Of a stretch of DNA of 64,000 nucleotides, positions 34,233 to 42,409 are shown piece after piece. How positions within the stretch are numbered: the stretch's first letter is position 1; every line of letters begins with the position of its first letter. A program made the position numbers and the translations under genes. Source of the stretch: CAYRWR01 sp964537555 (GTDB taxonomy: Bacteria > Spirochaetota > Brevinematia > Brevinematales > CAYRWR01); assembly GCA_964537555.1 (NCBI GenBank), contig CAZIAD010000011.1, forward strand, positions 1-64,000. Reading direction: 5' to 3'. The notes below the pieces were generated by a model that was not told the origin of the DNA, made no database searches, and saw nothing but the letters and a program-made list of their open reading frames with translations.

Positions 34233-35696
34233 ATGTTAAAAAAAATAGTATCACATACATTTCTACTGACTTTAGCCTTTATCATCCTCTTGCCTATTAT
34301 CTGGATAGTGCTGGCCTCTTTTACGGAGACCACTCATGCTGCTTATGTAGTAGAAAGGATATTTGTACCAGACTACTTTAAGACTGAGATCCAGGGCAAT
34401 AAACTGGATGTCCAGTATAAAATAGGCCAGCTAAACATGAGGGGTGAAAAATCTTTTGAGTTTGGCCCCGAGTACGCCGGTAAGCACATCGAAGTACGTG
34501 TGATCGACCAGGAGACTCTGAATGAAGAACTGGGATACACCGAATACGAACAGACACTGTCCTTTGTCAGCTATGATACCCGGCCCGACACCTGGCTCTA
34601 CAACTTTCAGCTGGGAAGTATCGGACAGGTACCCGATAATGATGACGATATCCTGAAAAACAAGACCCAGGGAGGAAACCTGAGGTATAAGCTGGTCAAT
34701 GTGGCTATTCAAACATCCACTGGTGTCGAGACCAACAAGACTATTTCAGTGTCATATAATAACGGTGAAGAGATTATCACAAAAGAATTCATTTTTGGAT
34801 CACAATACGCTAACCAGCAGGTATTGATCTCCTATTCTCTGAAAGATAAAAATTTTTATGCCACATATAGTGATAATGAATTCAAACCCCAGTTCGGGAT
34901 GATGTCATTTGATATTGGACAGGATGGTAATATTGCCCGCCCCGTGATTATAAACAATCAGATCCTGATCACCTATCTTAATGTCCTGACTATTAAGAAC
35001 TACAGAGAAATACTGTTTGACCTGAATTTCCGGAACTGGCTGGCTAATTCGGTACTCATCTCCCTGTTTACTGCGGCCATCTCTGTGTTACTGGGATTTT
35101 TTGCCGGATACTCATTCTCCCGTTTCAAATTTCCGGGCAGACAGATATCCATGTTATGGGTGATCGCAACCCAGCTCTTCCCCCTGGCTATGATGATCGT
35201 ACCCTTTTACATCCTGGCTGCGGGTATACTGCCTCTGGCCATACCCGGACTGACTATTGTCAATACCCGCTGGGGACTGGTCATGATATACACCGCTACC
35301 GCCCTGCCCTTCTCTATCTGGATGCTCAAGGGTTACTTTGATACCATTCCCACAGACCTGGAAGAGGCAGCTGCTATAGACGGAGCCTCCCTGGGTCAAT
35401 TACTGGCTCTGATCCTCTTCCCCCTGGCCCGTCCGGCTATGTTCACTGCCTTTTTGTTCTCCTTTGTGCAGGCCTGGAATGAATACGCTATTGCCAGTAT
35501 GTTTATGACCAAGGTAGAGATGCTGACCCTGCCTGTAGGACTACAGACTCTCATGGGGGGAGCCGGAAGCTTTAACCAGAACATTGCCTGGTTTGCAGCC
35601 GGGGCCATCATAGTATCTATCCCCATTGTACTGCTGTTCTTAAGTATGAAAAAAGAGCTGGTAGAAAGCTCTACCCTGGGTGCTGTAAAAGGTTAA
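34233..35696 (+). CDS. malG: MalG-type ABC sugar permease with large periplasmic insertion
   Basis: This 487-residue permease compares with about 296 for E. coli MalG. After helix 1 (about 8-30) comes an insertion of about 200 residues (45-260), predicted periplasmic and beta-rich, with two tetrad-like blocks (KSFEFGPEYAGKHIEVRVID and TKEFIFGSQYANQQVLISYS) that look like an internal repeat. The canonical transport domain follows, with EAA loop EAAAIDGASLGQLLALILFP. It pairs with MalF, which also carries an enlarged external part, so both subunits probably form an extended periplasmic docking surface. aaaggga precedes the ATG, and a strong terminator follows. Confidence 0.9.
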   Translation: MLKKIVSHTFLLTLAFIILLPIIWIVLASFTETTHAAYVVERIFVPDYFKTEIQGNKLDVQYKIGQLNMRGEKSFEFGPEYAGKHIEVRVIDQETLNEELGYTEYEQTLSFVSYDTRPDTWLYNFQLGSIGQVPDNDDDILKNKTQGGNLRYKLVNVAIQTSTGVETNKTISVSYNNGEEIITKEFIFGSQYANQQVLISYSLKDKNFYATYSDNEFKPQFGMMSFDIGQDGNIARPVIINNQILITYLNVLTIKNYREILFDLNFRNWLANSVLISLFTAAISVLLGFFAGYSFSRFKFPGRQISMLWVIATQLFPLAMMIVPFYILAAGILPLAIPGLTIVNTRWGLVMIYTATALPFSIWMLKGYFDTIPTDLEEAAAIDGASLGQLLALILFPLARPAMFTAFLFSFVQAWNEYAIASMFMTKVEMLTLPVGLQTLMGGAGSFNQNIAWFAAGAIIVSIPIVLLFLSMKKELVESSTLGAVKG

Positions 35697-35720
35697 TATT
35701 CTGTATATTTTTTTAATAAT

Positions 35721-35748
35721 AACAGGCCCCGTTTAGGGGCCTGTTTTA
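35721..35748 (+). terminator. Terminator after malG
   Basis: aacaggcccc (35721-35730) and ggggcctgtt (35736-35745) form a 10-bp stem with loop gttta, followed by tttt. The diguanylate cyclase gene begins 20 bases beyond. Confidence 0.9.
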
Positions 35749-35766
35749 ACAAAAGAGGTTAAGAAG

Positions 35767-36624
35767 ATGAAAGATCACGATAATCTCAATCAAAAGATAC
35801 TGGCTATTTTTGATCCAGATCTGGAAAGAAGAGAAGAGTTTTTTAGCCGGATACAGGACCTGGTAAACGAAGAGAAAAACGAAGATGAAGTATATCAAAG
35901 GATCTTTGATATACTCTGCCATATAAAATTCAGTCATGAAGAGTCGCGGCAGCACTGGCAGAGGATCACTCTCTTAAAAGAAAAACTGGAACAGCAACTG
36001 CTTCGCCCGGTGGCGTTCAGAGTAGCTATGCTGCAGTACTTTCTTTCCGACCTGGGCCTTTATCAGAGCCCTTATCTGGTAGAGCTCTTTCTCTATGAAA
36101 GCAGTCACTACAACATTATGACTGACGAGCTTACCGCTATCTATAACCATCGTTTTCTGCGTGAATACCTGTGGAAAGAGACAAAAAGATCGATTCGTTA
36201 TCAGAAAGAGTATTCCATCCTGATCATGGATATAGATGATTTTAAAAGCATCAATGACAATTTTGGCCCTCTGGCCGGTGATGAGCTGTTAAGGTCTCAT
36301 GCCCGTATCATGGAGGACAATATCCGCATAGAAGATGTAGTGGCACGCTATAGCGGGGATGAATTTATCATCATACTGCCTGAAACATCTAAAGAGGGGG
36401 CCTTGAATTTCGCCAAACGCCTGAAACTGGTCCTGGACCAAAGTGCGGTAAAGGTCGATGACAAGTCTCTCACGTGTAAGTATAGTCTGGGCGTCTCTTC
36501 TTTCCCCGGAGACAGTAATGACCCTATCGATATCCTGGAAATGGCCGAAAAAGCCCTGTACCGGGCTAAATTTCAGGGCAAAGACAGGATAGAAGCCTAT
36601 GATGCTAAGAAATTTGAGATCTAG
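35767..36624 (+). CDS. Diguanylate cyclase with SGDEF active site
   Basis: This is a 285-residue soluble protein. An all-alpha N-terminal half (1-115) has no recognised sensor domain. The GGDEF domain (about 118-283) starts with DELTAIYNHRFLREYL, has the metal/substrate block ILIMDIDDFKSINDNFGP, and carries SGDEF (196-200) in place of GGDEF. An allosteric inhibitory RxxD site (RIED, 187-190) sits at the expected five-residue distance, which suggests that product binding is retained. Serine in the first position is tolerated in some active cyclases. It makes or senses cyclic di-GMP. Its stop overlaps the stop of the convergent small membrane protein gene on CTAG (36621-36624). Confidence 0.9.
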   Translation: MKDHDNLNQKILAIFDPDLERREEFFSRIQDLVNEEKNEDEVYQRIFDILCHIKFSHEESRQHWQRITLLKEKLEQQLLRPVAFRVAMLQYFLSDLGLYQSPYLVELFLYESSHYNIMTDELTAIYNHRFLREYLWKETKRSIRYQKEYSILIMDIDDFKSINDNFGPLAGDELLRSHARIMEDNIRIEDVVARYSGDEFIIILPETSKEGALNFAKRLKLVLDQSAVKVDDKSLTCKYSLGVSSFPGDSNDPIDILEMAEKALYRAKFQGKDRIEAYDAKKFEI

Positions 36625-36842
36625 TCTTCCGGAGAGTTCCGCTTACTGTCCCGAATATTTTTGATCAGTAGCAGTACAGCTATTGCTTCAAAAATCAGAT
36701 ATACCCAGGCAGGCGGGAATTCATCAAAAAATGGATTGCCCACAAAAAACTGGTATATGGTGAATACCCCTACAATACTGATAAAAAATATCAGTATTCT
36801 ACGGGGAGTCTTTTTTTTCAGTTCTTTTTCTTTTTTAGCCAT
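36621..36842 (-). CDS. Small two-helix membrane protein
   Basis: This 73-residue protein has a Lys-rich N-terminus (KKEKELKKKTPRR), two hydrophobic helices (about 15-31 and 44-62) separated by NPFFDEFPP, and a basic/acidic tail. No family is recognised. It is the last gene of the TPR operon, starting 2 bases after the stop of the TPR/Mrr-like gene, which supports it being real and co-expressed. Its stop codon overlaps that of the convergent diguanylate cyclase gene. Confidence 0.7.
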   Translation of the reverse strand: MAKKEKELKKKTPRRILIFFISIVGVFTIYQFFVGNPFFDEFPPAWVYLIFEAIAVLLLIKNIRDSKRNSPED

Positions 36843-36844
36843 AG

Positions 36845-38209
36845 TTAATTCTTTATGTTTTTCATGACAGCTGACAATTTCTGCCTGTCATAGAGATCCA
36901 CAGGACGGTTTTCTGAGTACCGTATGGCCTGCGGGGTAAACTTACCGGTAGTGACCACTACTACCCGGATTCCATGTATTGCTTTAATTCTTTCTACCAT
37001 ACGGGCGATCTCATCTTCATGTACATCATCATTAGCCCGGGATATCACGATCATCACCTTACCGCCCCGTACGTTTCGCCATTTCTGGCTTCGCTCTACT
37101 GCGATGATCTGAACATGGTCATCACCATCCAGTTTACTCTCCACAGCTTCATAACCCATGGCATCTACCAGCTTCTGACAGATAAACTCGAAAGTAGTAG
37201 GTGTGGCAGTAAGCAGGTCTTTGAGCTTATCATCTATACGCAGATCCTCATATTGTGAGAGCTTTACCTGCACTTCCTGGTAATTGGGACGCATATGCGC
37301 TACTTTTTCCCATTGTTCTACTGCTTCCAGGAGTCTGCGCTGGGATTCATAGGCATTACCCAGAGAATAGCGTACTGCTATACTGGTATTGGTCTCTGTA
37401 GCAGCATATTTCAGGGCTCTTTCAAAGTCTGCGATGGCGCTTTCCAGTTCACCCATCTCTTTTTTACAGATACCTTTCTGGTAAATCGATTTTACCTTCA
37501 GCTGAGTATCACGTACTTTTTCTGATTCATCGAAAGACTGCAGGGCTTTGCCGAAATTCCCCATCGCTTTGAGTATCATTCCGAGATAGTAATGGGCTTC
37601 AGAATTTTTATTATCAAGCTGTAAGGCATTGGTAAAGGAAGTGAGAGCTTCATTGGGACGGTTCATTTCGTAAAATATCTTCCCGATCAAAAAATGAGTA
37701 GGGGCATGGTTCCGGGATAGCTTAAGCACCTTATCCAGATAGGCCAGGGACTGCTCTTTCATTCCCCTGTCGTAGAACAGCTTACCGATCTGGTAGACAT
37801 GCTCATAATTACTGGGATCCTGGCGGGATAGCATCACATATTCCTTCTGTGCTTCTTCCAGCTGGCCAAACTGGGTAAATATCTCAGCCAGCCTTTTATG
37901 AATCACCTTTTCTGTAGCTGTCTTATTGAATTTGCCCATAGCCAGGACCTGACGGTATTCTACCATGGCCATTTCCATATTATTACTATAAAAATATGCT
38001 TCAGCCAGATAAAGATGCGCCAGAGGATTGCGCTCATCATTTTTTATAAAAGAGTTTAACGCTTCTATGGCTTCTTCATAGCGATTGGATTCCATGAGTG
38101 CTTTTATAGAGTCCAGCTGGTGAGGCACGACCAGGGCTTTCATGAGATAAAAGACCCCTAATCCCACCACGATGAGTACAACCACACCCATTATAATAAT
38201 ATCAATCAT
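36845..38209 (-). CDS. Membrane-anchored TPR protein with degenerate Mrr-like C-terminal domain
   Basis: This 454-residue protein has an N-terminal membrane helix (about 2-24, IIIMGVVVLIVVGLGVFYLM), followed by about eight TPR units (30-315) with the usual A/G-Y/F spacing (for example NRYEEAIEALNSFIKNDERN). Residues about 330-450 resemble the Mrr restriction-endonuclease fold, including the C-terminal IRVVVVTTGKFTPQAIRYSE and VDLYDRQKL. The catalytic D...QxK of Mrr is not visible: the corresponding strand reads GGKVMIVISRA. So it probably binds rather than cuts, or the domain has another role. It is the third of four genes in a TPR operon, with 36 bases before it and 2 after. A scaffold at the inner membrane is the best reading. 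Confidence 0.75.
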   Translation of the reverse strand: MIDIIIMGVVVLIVVGLGVFYLMKALVVPHQLDSIKALMESNRYEEAIEALNSFIKNDERNPLAHLYLAEAYFYSNNMEMAMVEYRQVLAMGKFNKTATEKVIHKRLAEIFTQFGQLEEAQKEYVMLSRQDPSNYEHVYQIGKLFYDRGMKEQSLAYLDKVLKLSRNHAPTHFLIGKIFYEMNRPNEALTSFTNALQLDNKNSEAHYYLGMILKAMGNFGKALQSFDESEKVRDTQLKVKSIYQKGICKKEMGELESAIADFERALKYAATETNTSIAVRYSLGNAYESQRRLLEAVEQWEKVAHMRPNYQEVQVKLSQYEDLRIDDKLKDLLTATPTTFEFICQKLVDAMGYEAVESKLDGDDHVQIIAVERSQKWRNVRGGKVMIVISRANDDVHEDEIARMVERIKAIHGIRVVVVTTGKFTPQAIRYSENRPVDLYDRQKLSAVMKNIKN

Positions 38210-38245
38210 TCCAGCTCCTATGGATCGAACAAATACTATCTCATT

Positions 38246-40339
38246 CTATAATTGAGACAGATAATTATCAACCTTTTCCATATTTTTATACTTCGGAAAC
38301 TTATTCTTTAATTCCTGGAAGACAGTCCTGGCGTCTTCCAGCTGATTTAATTTTACATAACTTTCACCCAGCCTGAAATAGACTTCTGCGTCATTGCCCC
38401 CCAGTTTTTTGGCCTTACTATAATACTTGGAGGAATTAGCATAATCTTTCTGATTATAATAAATACCCGCCAGTTCATTCATAGTATCGAGATCTCCGGG
38501 GTTAATGTTTAAGGCTTTTTCATAAGACTCTAAAGCACTATCCACCAGGCCGCTCTTGGAGTACACATCTCCCATGCCCTTGTAGCCCACATCAGAGTTG
38601 GGATTTAAGTTTACGGTCTGTTTAAAGTTTATCAGGGCCTGGTCATAATTCTGGGTATCCAGATACAGCAAGCCCAGCCCTAAATAGGCATCTATTTCCT
38701 GTCTGTCATAGCTTATCGCTTTATTATAAGCTTTCTGTGCATTATCATAGTCCTTAAGCTCGTAATAGGAATTACCCAGGTTTACATGGGCATCAGAAAA
38801 GTTCTCATTTATACTAATAGATTCCTGGTAATAGCGGATAGCCTCTGAATGCTTGCCATAACGGGCCAGCATCCGGCCGTAATTATAACTGGCCAGATTA
38901 TTCTTGCTATTGAGCTGGTAGGCCTTTTCATAACTCTTGAGGGCATTGTTGTATTTTCCCTGCTCTTCATAGGTATTTCCCAGTTTTACATAAGCTTTAT
39001 CGTTTTTAGGGTCCGAAGCCACGGCTTTTTCCAGGAATTTGGCAGCTGTGTCAAATTTGCGGTTGGCATAATAGATAAAGCCGGCATTGACCAGGGCTTT
39101 GGCATGGTCCGGCTCCAGGTTTATGGTCTTCTGGAAACTTTGAAGCGCCGCATTGTCATTGTTCAGGTTCTGGTAAGATAATCCCAGATTATAGTAGGCT
39201 TTGACATGTTTGGAATCTATGGAAACACATTTTTCAAATTCATTTTTAGCGGTAGTATAATCCTTTCTCAGGTATGCCAGTACTCCCAGCAGATAATGAG
39301 CATCCGCATTGTCGGAATCACCTTTAATGGCCTGTTTCAGAGACTCTTCTGCTTCTTCCTTGAGGCCTTTGTCATAAAAGATCTTTCCCTGGGTATAGTG
39401 GGCCGTAGAATTATAGGGGTCTTTCTGAAGGGCATCCCGGCTCAGTTTCAGAGCTTTATCGGTATTTCCTTTATAATAATTGGCCAGAGCATCATTACTG
39501 TCTGCATCAGCATTGTCCCGGTCCAGTTTTCGGGCTTTCCCAAACTCATTGATAGCATCATCAAAATAGCCGCTTCTGACCAGTTTTTTACCATTTTCTA
39601 TATGCTGCCGGGCTTTTTCTTTGGGGTCTGTGACATTAAGGGGATCCACTATATCCGGTTTCTTATCCTGCTGCTTTATGGTAGTGTTATTGCCTTTATC
39701 AATCTCACTGGAGTTATTCTTCTGGACTATAATAGTGGTATTGCCCTGCTGGCCGTCCTTCTGCTGCTCCTGCAGCTGTTTCACCCTTTCCATAAGGTTT
39801 TTCACACGGGGGTCAGTGGGATCTTTTTCATAAGCCTGAGTCAGCTTATCTATCGCTTTGTCTAAAAAACCATTTTCGATGAGCACTTCAGCGGAACGGA
39901 TCAGCTTATCCATAGAGTTATTGGACAGTATCCCCACAGACCCCACGCCCAGCCCCAGCAGCAGGATCAGGAACCACAGCAGGCCTCTGCGCTTCGCCTT
40001 TTTCTTATCATTGTCCGCAGTGCTGTTGGCAGGAGAAAGTTTAGTGTATGTCTGGGCTTTTTTTGGTGCAGGCTGGCTTTTTTTTGTAGTAGTCTTATTG
40101 CTGCTTTTTTTACTTGACGGGCCTGATGCAGGTGGTTTAGAAGCACTTTTGCTAGTTTGCCCGGGGGCAGTCTTTCCAGCCGTAGTTTTGGCTGAAGCAT
40201 TTGTTGATGGTTTTGAGGCATTAGCCTGAGGACGGACGGGCTTAGCCGGTGCCTTTTTACCAGTCTGGCTTGACGTTGCAGATGCAGACTTGCCGGTACT
40301 TTTCTTTACTGTCTTCTTTTCTTTTTCATTGGAGGGCAT
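38246..40339 (-). CDS. Bitopic TPR protein with long basic Ala/Pro/Ser/Lys-rich cytoplasmic tail
   Basis: This is a 697-residue protein. Residues 1-115 are low-complexity, positively charged and rich in Ser/Lys/Pro/Ala. A single membrane helix (about 118-140, LLWFLILLLGLGVGSVGIL) follows, then a linker with a Gln/Asn-rich stretch, and about 12 TPR units (245-690) such as YFDDAINEFGKARKLDRDNA and NYDQALINFKQTVNLNPNSD. The tail could contact nucleic acid or acidic partners in the cytoplasm while the TPRs lie outside. It is the second gene of the operon, with a 10-base gap to the preceding TPR gene. The function is unknown. Confidence 0.8.
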   Translation of the reverse strand: MPSNEKEKKTVKKSTGKSASATSSQTGKKAPAKPVRPQANASKPSTNASAKTTAGKTAPGQTSKSASKPPASGPSSKKSSNKTTTKKSQPAPKKAQTYTKLSPANSTADNDKKKAKRRGLLWFLILLLGLGVGSVGILSNNSMDKLIRSAEVLIENGFLDKAIDKLTQAYEKDPTDPRVKNLMERVKQLQEQQKDGQQGNTTIIVQKNNSSEIDKGNNTTIKQQDKKPDIVDPLNVTDPKEKARQHIENGKKLVRSGYFDDAINEFGKARKLDRDNADADSNDALANYYKGNTDKALKLSRDALQKDPYNSTAHYTQGKIFYDKGLKEEAEESLKQAIKGDSDNADAHYLLGVLAYLRKDYTTAKNEFEKCVSIDSKHVKAYYNLGLSYQNLNNDNAALQSFQKTINLEPDHAKALVNAGFIYYANRKFDTAAKFLEKAVASDPKNDKAYVKLGNTYEEQGKYNNALKSYEKAYQLNSKNNLASYNYGRMLARYGKHSEAIRYYQESISINENFSDAHVNLGNSYYELKDYDNAQKAYNKAISYDRQEIDAYLGLGLLYLDTQNYDQALINFKQTVNLNPNSDVGYKGMGDVYSKSGLVDSALESYEKALNINPGDLDTMNELAGIYYNQKDYANSSKYYSKAKKLGGNDAEVYFRLGESYVKLNQLEDARTVFQELKNKFPKYKNMEKVDNYLSQL

Positions 40340-40349
40340 CTGGATCTCC

Positions 40350-41033
40350 TTACATTTCTAATTCTTCTAACTCTGTGTCTTCGGCTTTTCCTTTATCTTC
40401 CAGTTCTACTTTGTCCAGCACCCCTTCAATATTGACCAGGTCTATATCATTTTTACGCTCAGTATTTTTCTTAGATGGATCCTCCGGGAACTGAAAGCCT
40501 TCCGCTTTTAACAGGGCCAGGGCTCTTCTGATATTATCACTCTGGGGCCCGCCAGGAGCCAGAGCCAGATAATTCTCCCATGATTCTATAGTCAGGGCTT
40601 TGTCCCTCAGTTCGTAATAGGCCATTCCCTTGAGCCAAAAGCTCTCTACCCGGGACGAGTTCACGGCATAGGCATCATCAAAATACCTGATAGAATTGGT
40701 GTAATCCCGGAGATGGTAATAGGAATTGCCCAGGTTAAATAACAGCACTGACTGCAGGTCGGAACTGACATCCATTTCCAGGGCGATCTTATAGTGCATG
40801 GCCCCTTTTTCAAAACTCTGACTGGCCACCAGGGCATTTCCCAGGTAAAAATACACTTCGGGGGTCTTATAATCCAAAGAAAGGGCTTTTTTAAAGGACC
40901 CGATAGACAGGAGGAACTTTTGCTGTTTATAAAATTCCATAGCGTTTTTGAACTCCAGCTTCCCTTCAGGGCTCTGCGGATAGACAATATTAAGTGAGAC
41001 AAGCAAAGAAAAGAGCAGCATCAGCTTTTTCAT
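40350..41033 (-). CDS. Exported TPR protein
   Basis: This is a 227-residue protein with a signal peptide (1-19, ending VYP) and about four TPR units (22-165), such as YKQQKFLLSIGSFKKALSLD and LGNSYYHLRDYTNSIRYFDD. An acidic tail follows (VNIEGVLDKVELEDKGKAED). A ggga site lies before ATG 41033. It is the first gene of the four-gene operon and is probably periplasmic. Its acidic tail and the basic tail of the next protein are complementary in charge but likely sit in different compartments. Confidence 0.8.
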   Translation of the reverse strand: MKKLMLLFSLLVSLNIVYPQSPEGKLEFKNAMEFYKQQKFLLSIGSFKKALSLDYKTPEVYFYLGNALVASQSFEKGAMHYKIALEMDVSSDLQSVLLFNLGNSYYHLRDYTNSIRYFDDAYAVNSSRVESFWLKGMAYYELRDKALTIESWENYLALAPGGPQSDNIRRALALLKAEGFQFPEDPSKKNTERKNDIDLVNIEGVLDKVELEDKGKAEDTELEELEM

Positions 41034-41147
41034 AATATTCCCTGTTCTTTCTTTAAATAATATATCGGCATTTTTTATATTTTTAAAAAGACTTAATTAA
41101 AAAGTTTTATCATATATTATAGCACAATTACTGATGAGGTAAAGAAT

Positions 41148-41843
41148 TTAATTGAAAGTCGGCAAATAACTGAATGGATATACCGGATTATTAATGATAG
41201 TGCCGTCCCCGCCCAGATATTTGAGGGCTTTTTCCCCGGTATAAAAATACACCGCATCAATAGTACTGAACTGCGCCGCAGTATAAACGATCTGATATAT
41301 CTGTACCTGGTAACCCAGCCTGCCGTAAGAATTAAATTCAAACTCTGTACTGAGGTGTATGTGTGCAATACGGTCCTTAACATATATCTTCAATATCCGG
41401 CTATTATAGGGAATAAGATTAAACAGGTCTCCCTTTGTAGGATAAGTGAGCAGAATTTCCAAAGTCTGGCTGAGGGGCTTGTCGGGGCTGGCAATGCTGA
41501 TCTCTAGCGGCACCAGCCGCACTCCCTCTTCCTCCTGCCGGGCCATAAAGATCTTTACTTTGCTGCTCCCTGTGACTGCAGGCGGGTCATTTTTCACCTG
41601 AGCCGGGGGAGTATCATTTTTTTTGGTGAAATTGGATGCTATTTTTTCAATGGGGTGCTTATCAAACAGCTTAGTGGAGTTGGTACGATTGAGCAGCTTA
41701 TTAAAACCGCCACTGCCTCTATTGGAAGCGGTGTAGGAAATAAAAAAAGCGATAAGTGCACCGGTTAAAATCCAGATCAGAGGGGTATACTTGCCGCTTT
41801 TTTTTCTACGTCTCCTGCGAGGCGCGGGTGTTTTTCCTGCCAT
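41148..41843 (-). CDS. Membrane-anchored GerMN-domain protein
   Basis: This 231-residue protein has a strongly basic N-terminus (PRRRRRKKSGK), one membrane helix (about 21-41) and a Pro/Asn-rich linker. A GerMN domain (about 95-225) follows, with PLEISIASPDKPLSQTLEIL, YNSRILKIYVKDRIAHIHLS and IDAVYFYTGEKALKYLGGDG. GerMN occurs in spore germination protein GerM and in exported proteins of non-sporulating bacteria, where it is thought to bind cell-wall or carbohydrate ligands. It follows the PtsN-like gene after 4 bases and is the last gene of the XPB operon. The domain call is good; the function is unknown. Confidence 0.8.
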   Translation of the reverse strand: MAGKTPAPRRRRRKKSGKYTPLIWILTGALIAFFISYTASNRGSGGFNKLLNRTNSTKLFDKHPIEKIASNFTKKNDTPPAQVKNDPPAVTGSSKVKIFMARQEEEGVRLVPLEISIASPDKPLSQTLEILLTYPTKGDLFNLIPYNSRILKIYVKDRIAHIHLSTEFEFNSYGRLGYQVQIYQIVYTAAQFSTIDAVYFYTGEKALKYLGGDGTIINNPVYPFSYLPTFN

Positions 41844-41847
41844 TATT

Positions 41848-42315
41848 CTAAGATATTTCCTCTTCTTTTTGTAATAAAAGGTCGTAAAATGCCTTACTGG
41901 AGCTGACTTTGTTTACGGCGCTGGACAGATCAGTCTTTTCATACATTTCAGCTATAATGCGCAGCACTTCCAGCTGCTCATGAGGGCTGTATTCATCAGA
42001 CGCTATAGCCGTAAAGAATATGGTAGAGGGCTGCTTGTCATAAGCATCAAAGTCTTTGCCTTCTTTGTCGAAGACCACAACCAGGTGCATACCATCCACT
42101 CTGGGGCTGCGCCCATGAGGAATGGCCAGGCCATTACCCACTCCGGTGGAGCCTTTTTTCTCACGTTCTGAGATAGCTTTATAGGCATCTTTTTTATCGA
42201 TTCCAGGATGGGTAGCAGATATGAACTCCGCCAGTTCCATCATGATCTCATCTTTATTCTTTCCGTTTAAACCGATTTTAACATATTCAGGCTTTAATAG
42301 CTCGACCAGCTTCAT
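41848..42315 (-). CDS. ptsN: PtsN-like PTS EIIA domain protein
   Basis: This 155-residue EIIA of the fructose/nitrogen type has active-site His67 in GNGLAIPHGRS. The rest of the fold is typical, with EREKKGSTGVGNGLAIPH and SPHEQLEVLRIIAEMYE. EIIA-Ntr proteins receive phosphate from HPr or NPr and regulate potassium transport, metabolism or stress responses; they do not transport sugar themselves. It lies 94 bases after the helicase-partner gene and 4 bases before the GerMN gene. No other PTS gene is in the window. Confidence 0.9.
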   Translation of the reverse strand: MKLVELLKPEYVKIGLNGKNKDEIMMELAEFISATHPGIDKKDAYKAISEREKKGSTGVGNGLAIPHGRSPRVDGMHLVVVFDKEGKDFDAYDKQPSTIFFTAIASDEYSPHEQLEVLRIIAEMYEKTDLSSAVNKVSSSKAFYDLLLQKEEEIS

Positions 42316-42409
42316 GCCATCCTCCCGGACTCTGCTTATTTGTATAAAATATTATAGCGAAGAACCCCATAAAATACAACTCAAAGATGCTTTTTTTTCA
42401 CTTTAAATC

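Noticed and set aside
39206..39865. Plus-strand ORF of 219 codons opposite the TPR gene
   Set aside because: A hydrophobic antisense translation of TPR repeats, with no ribosome-binding site.
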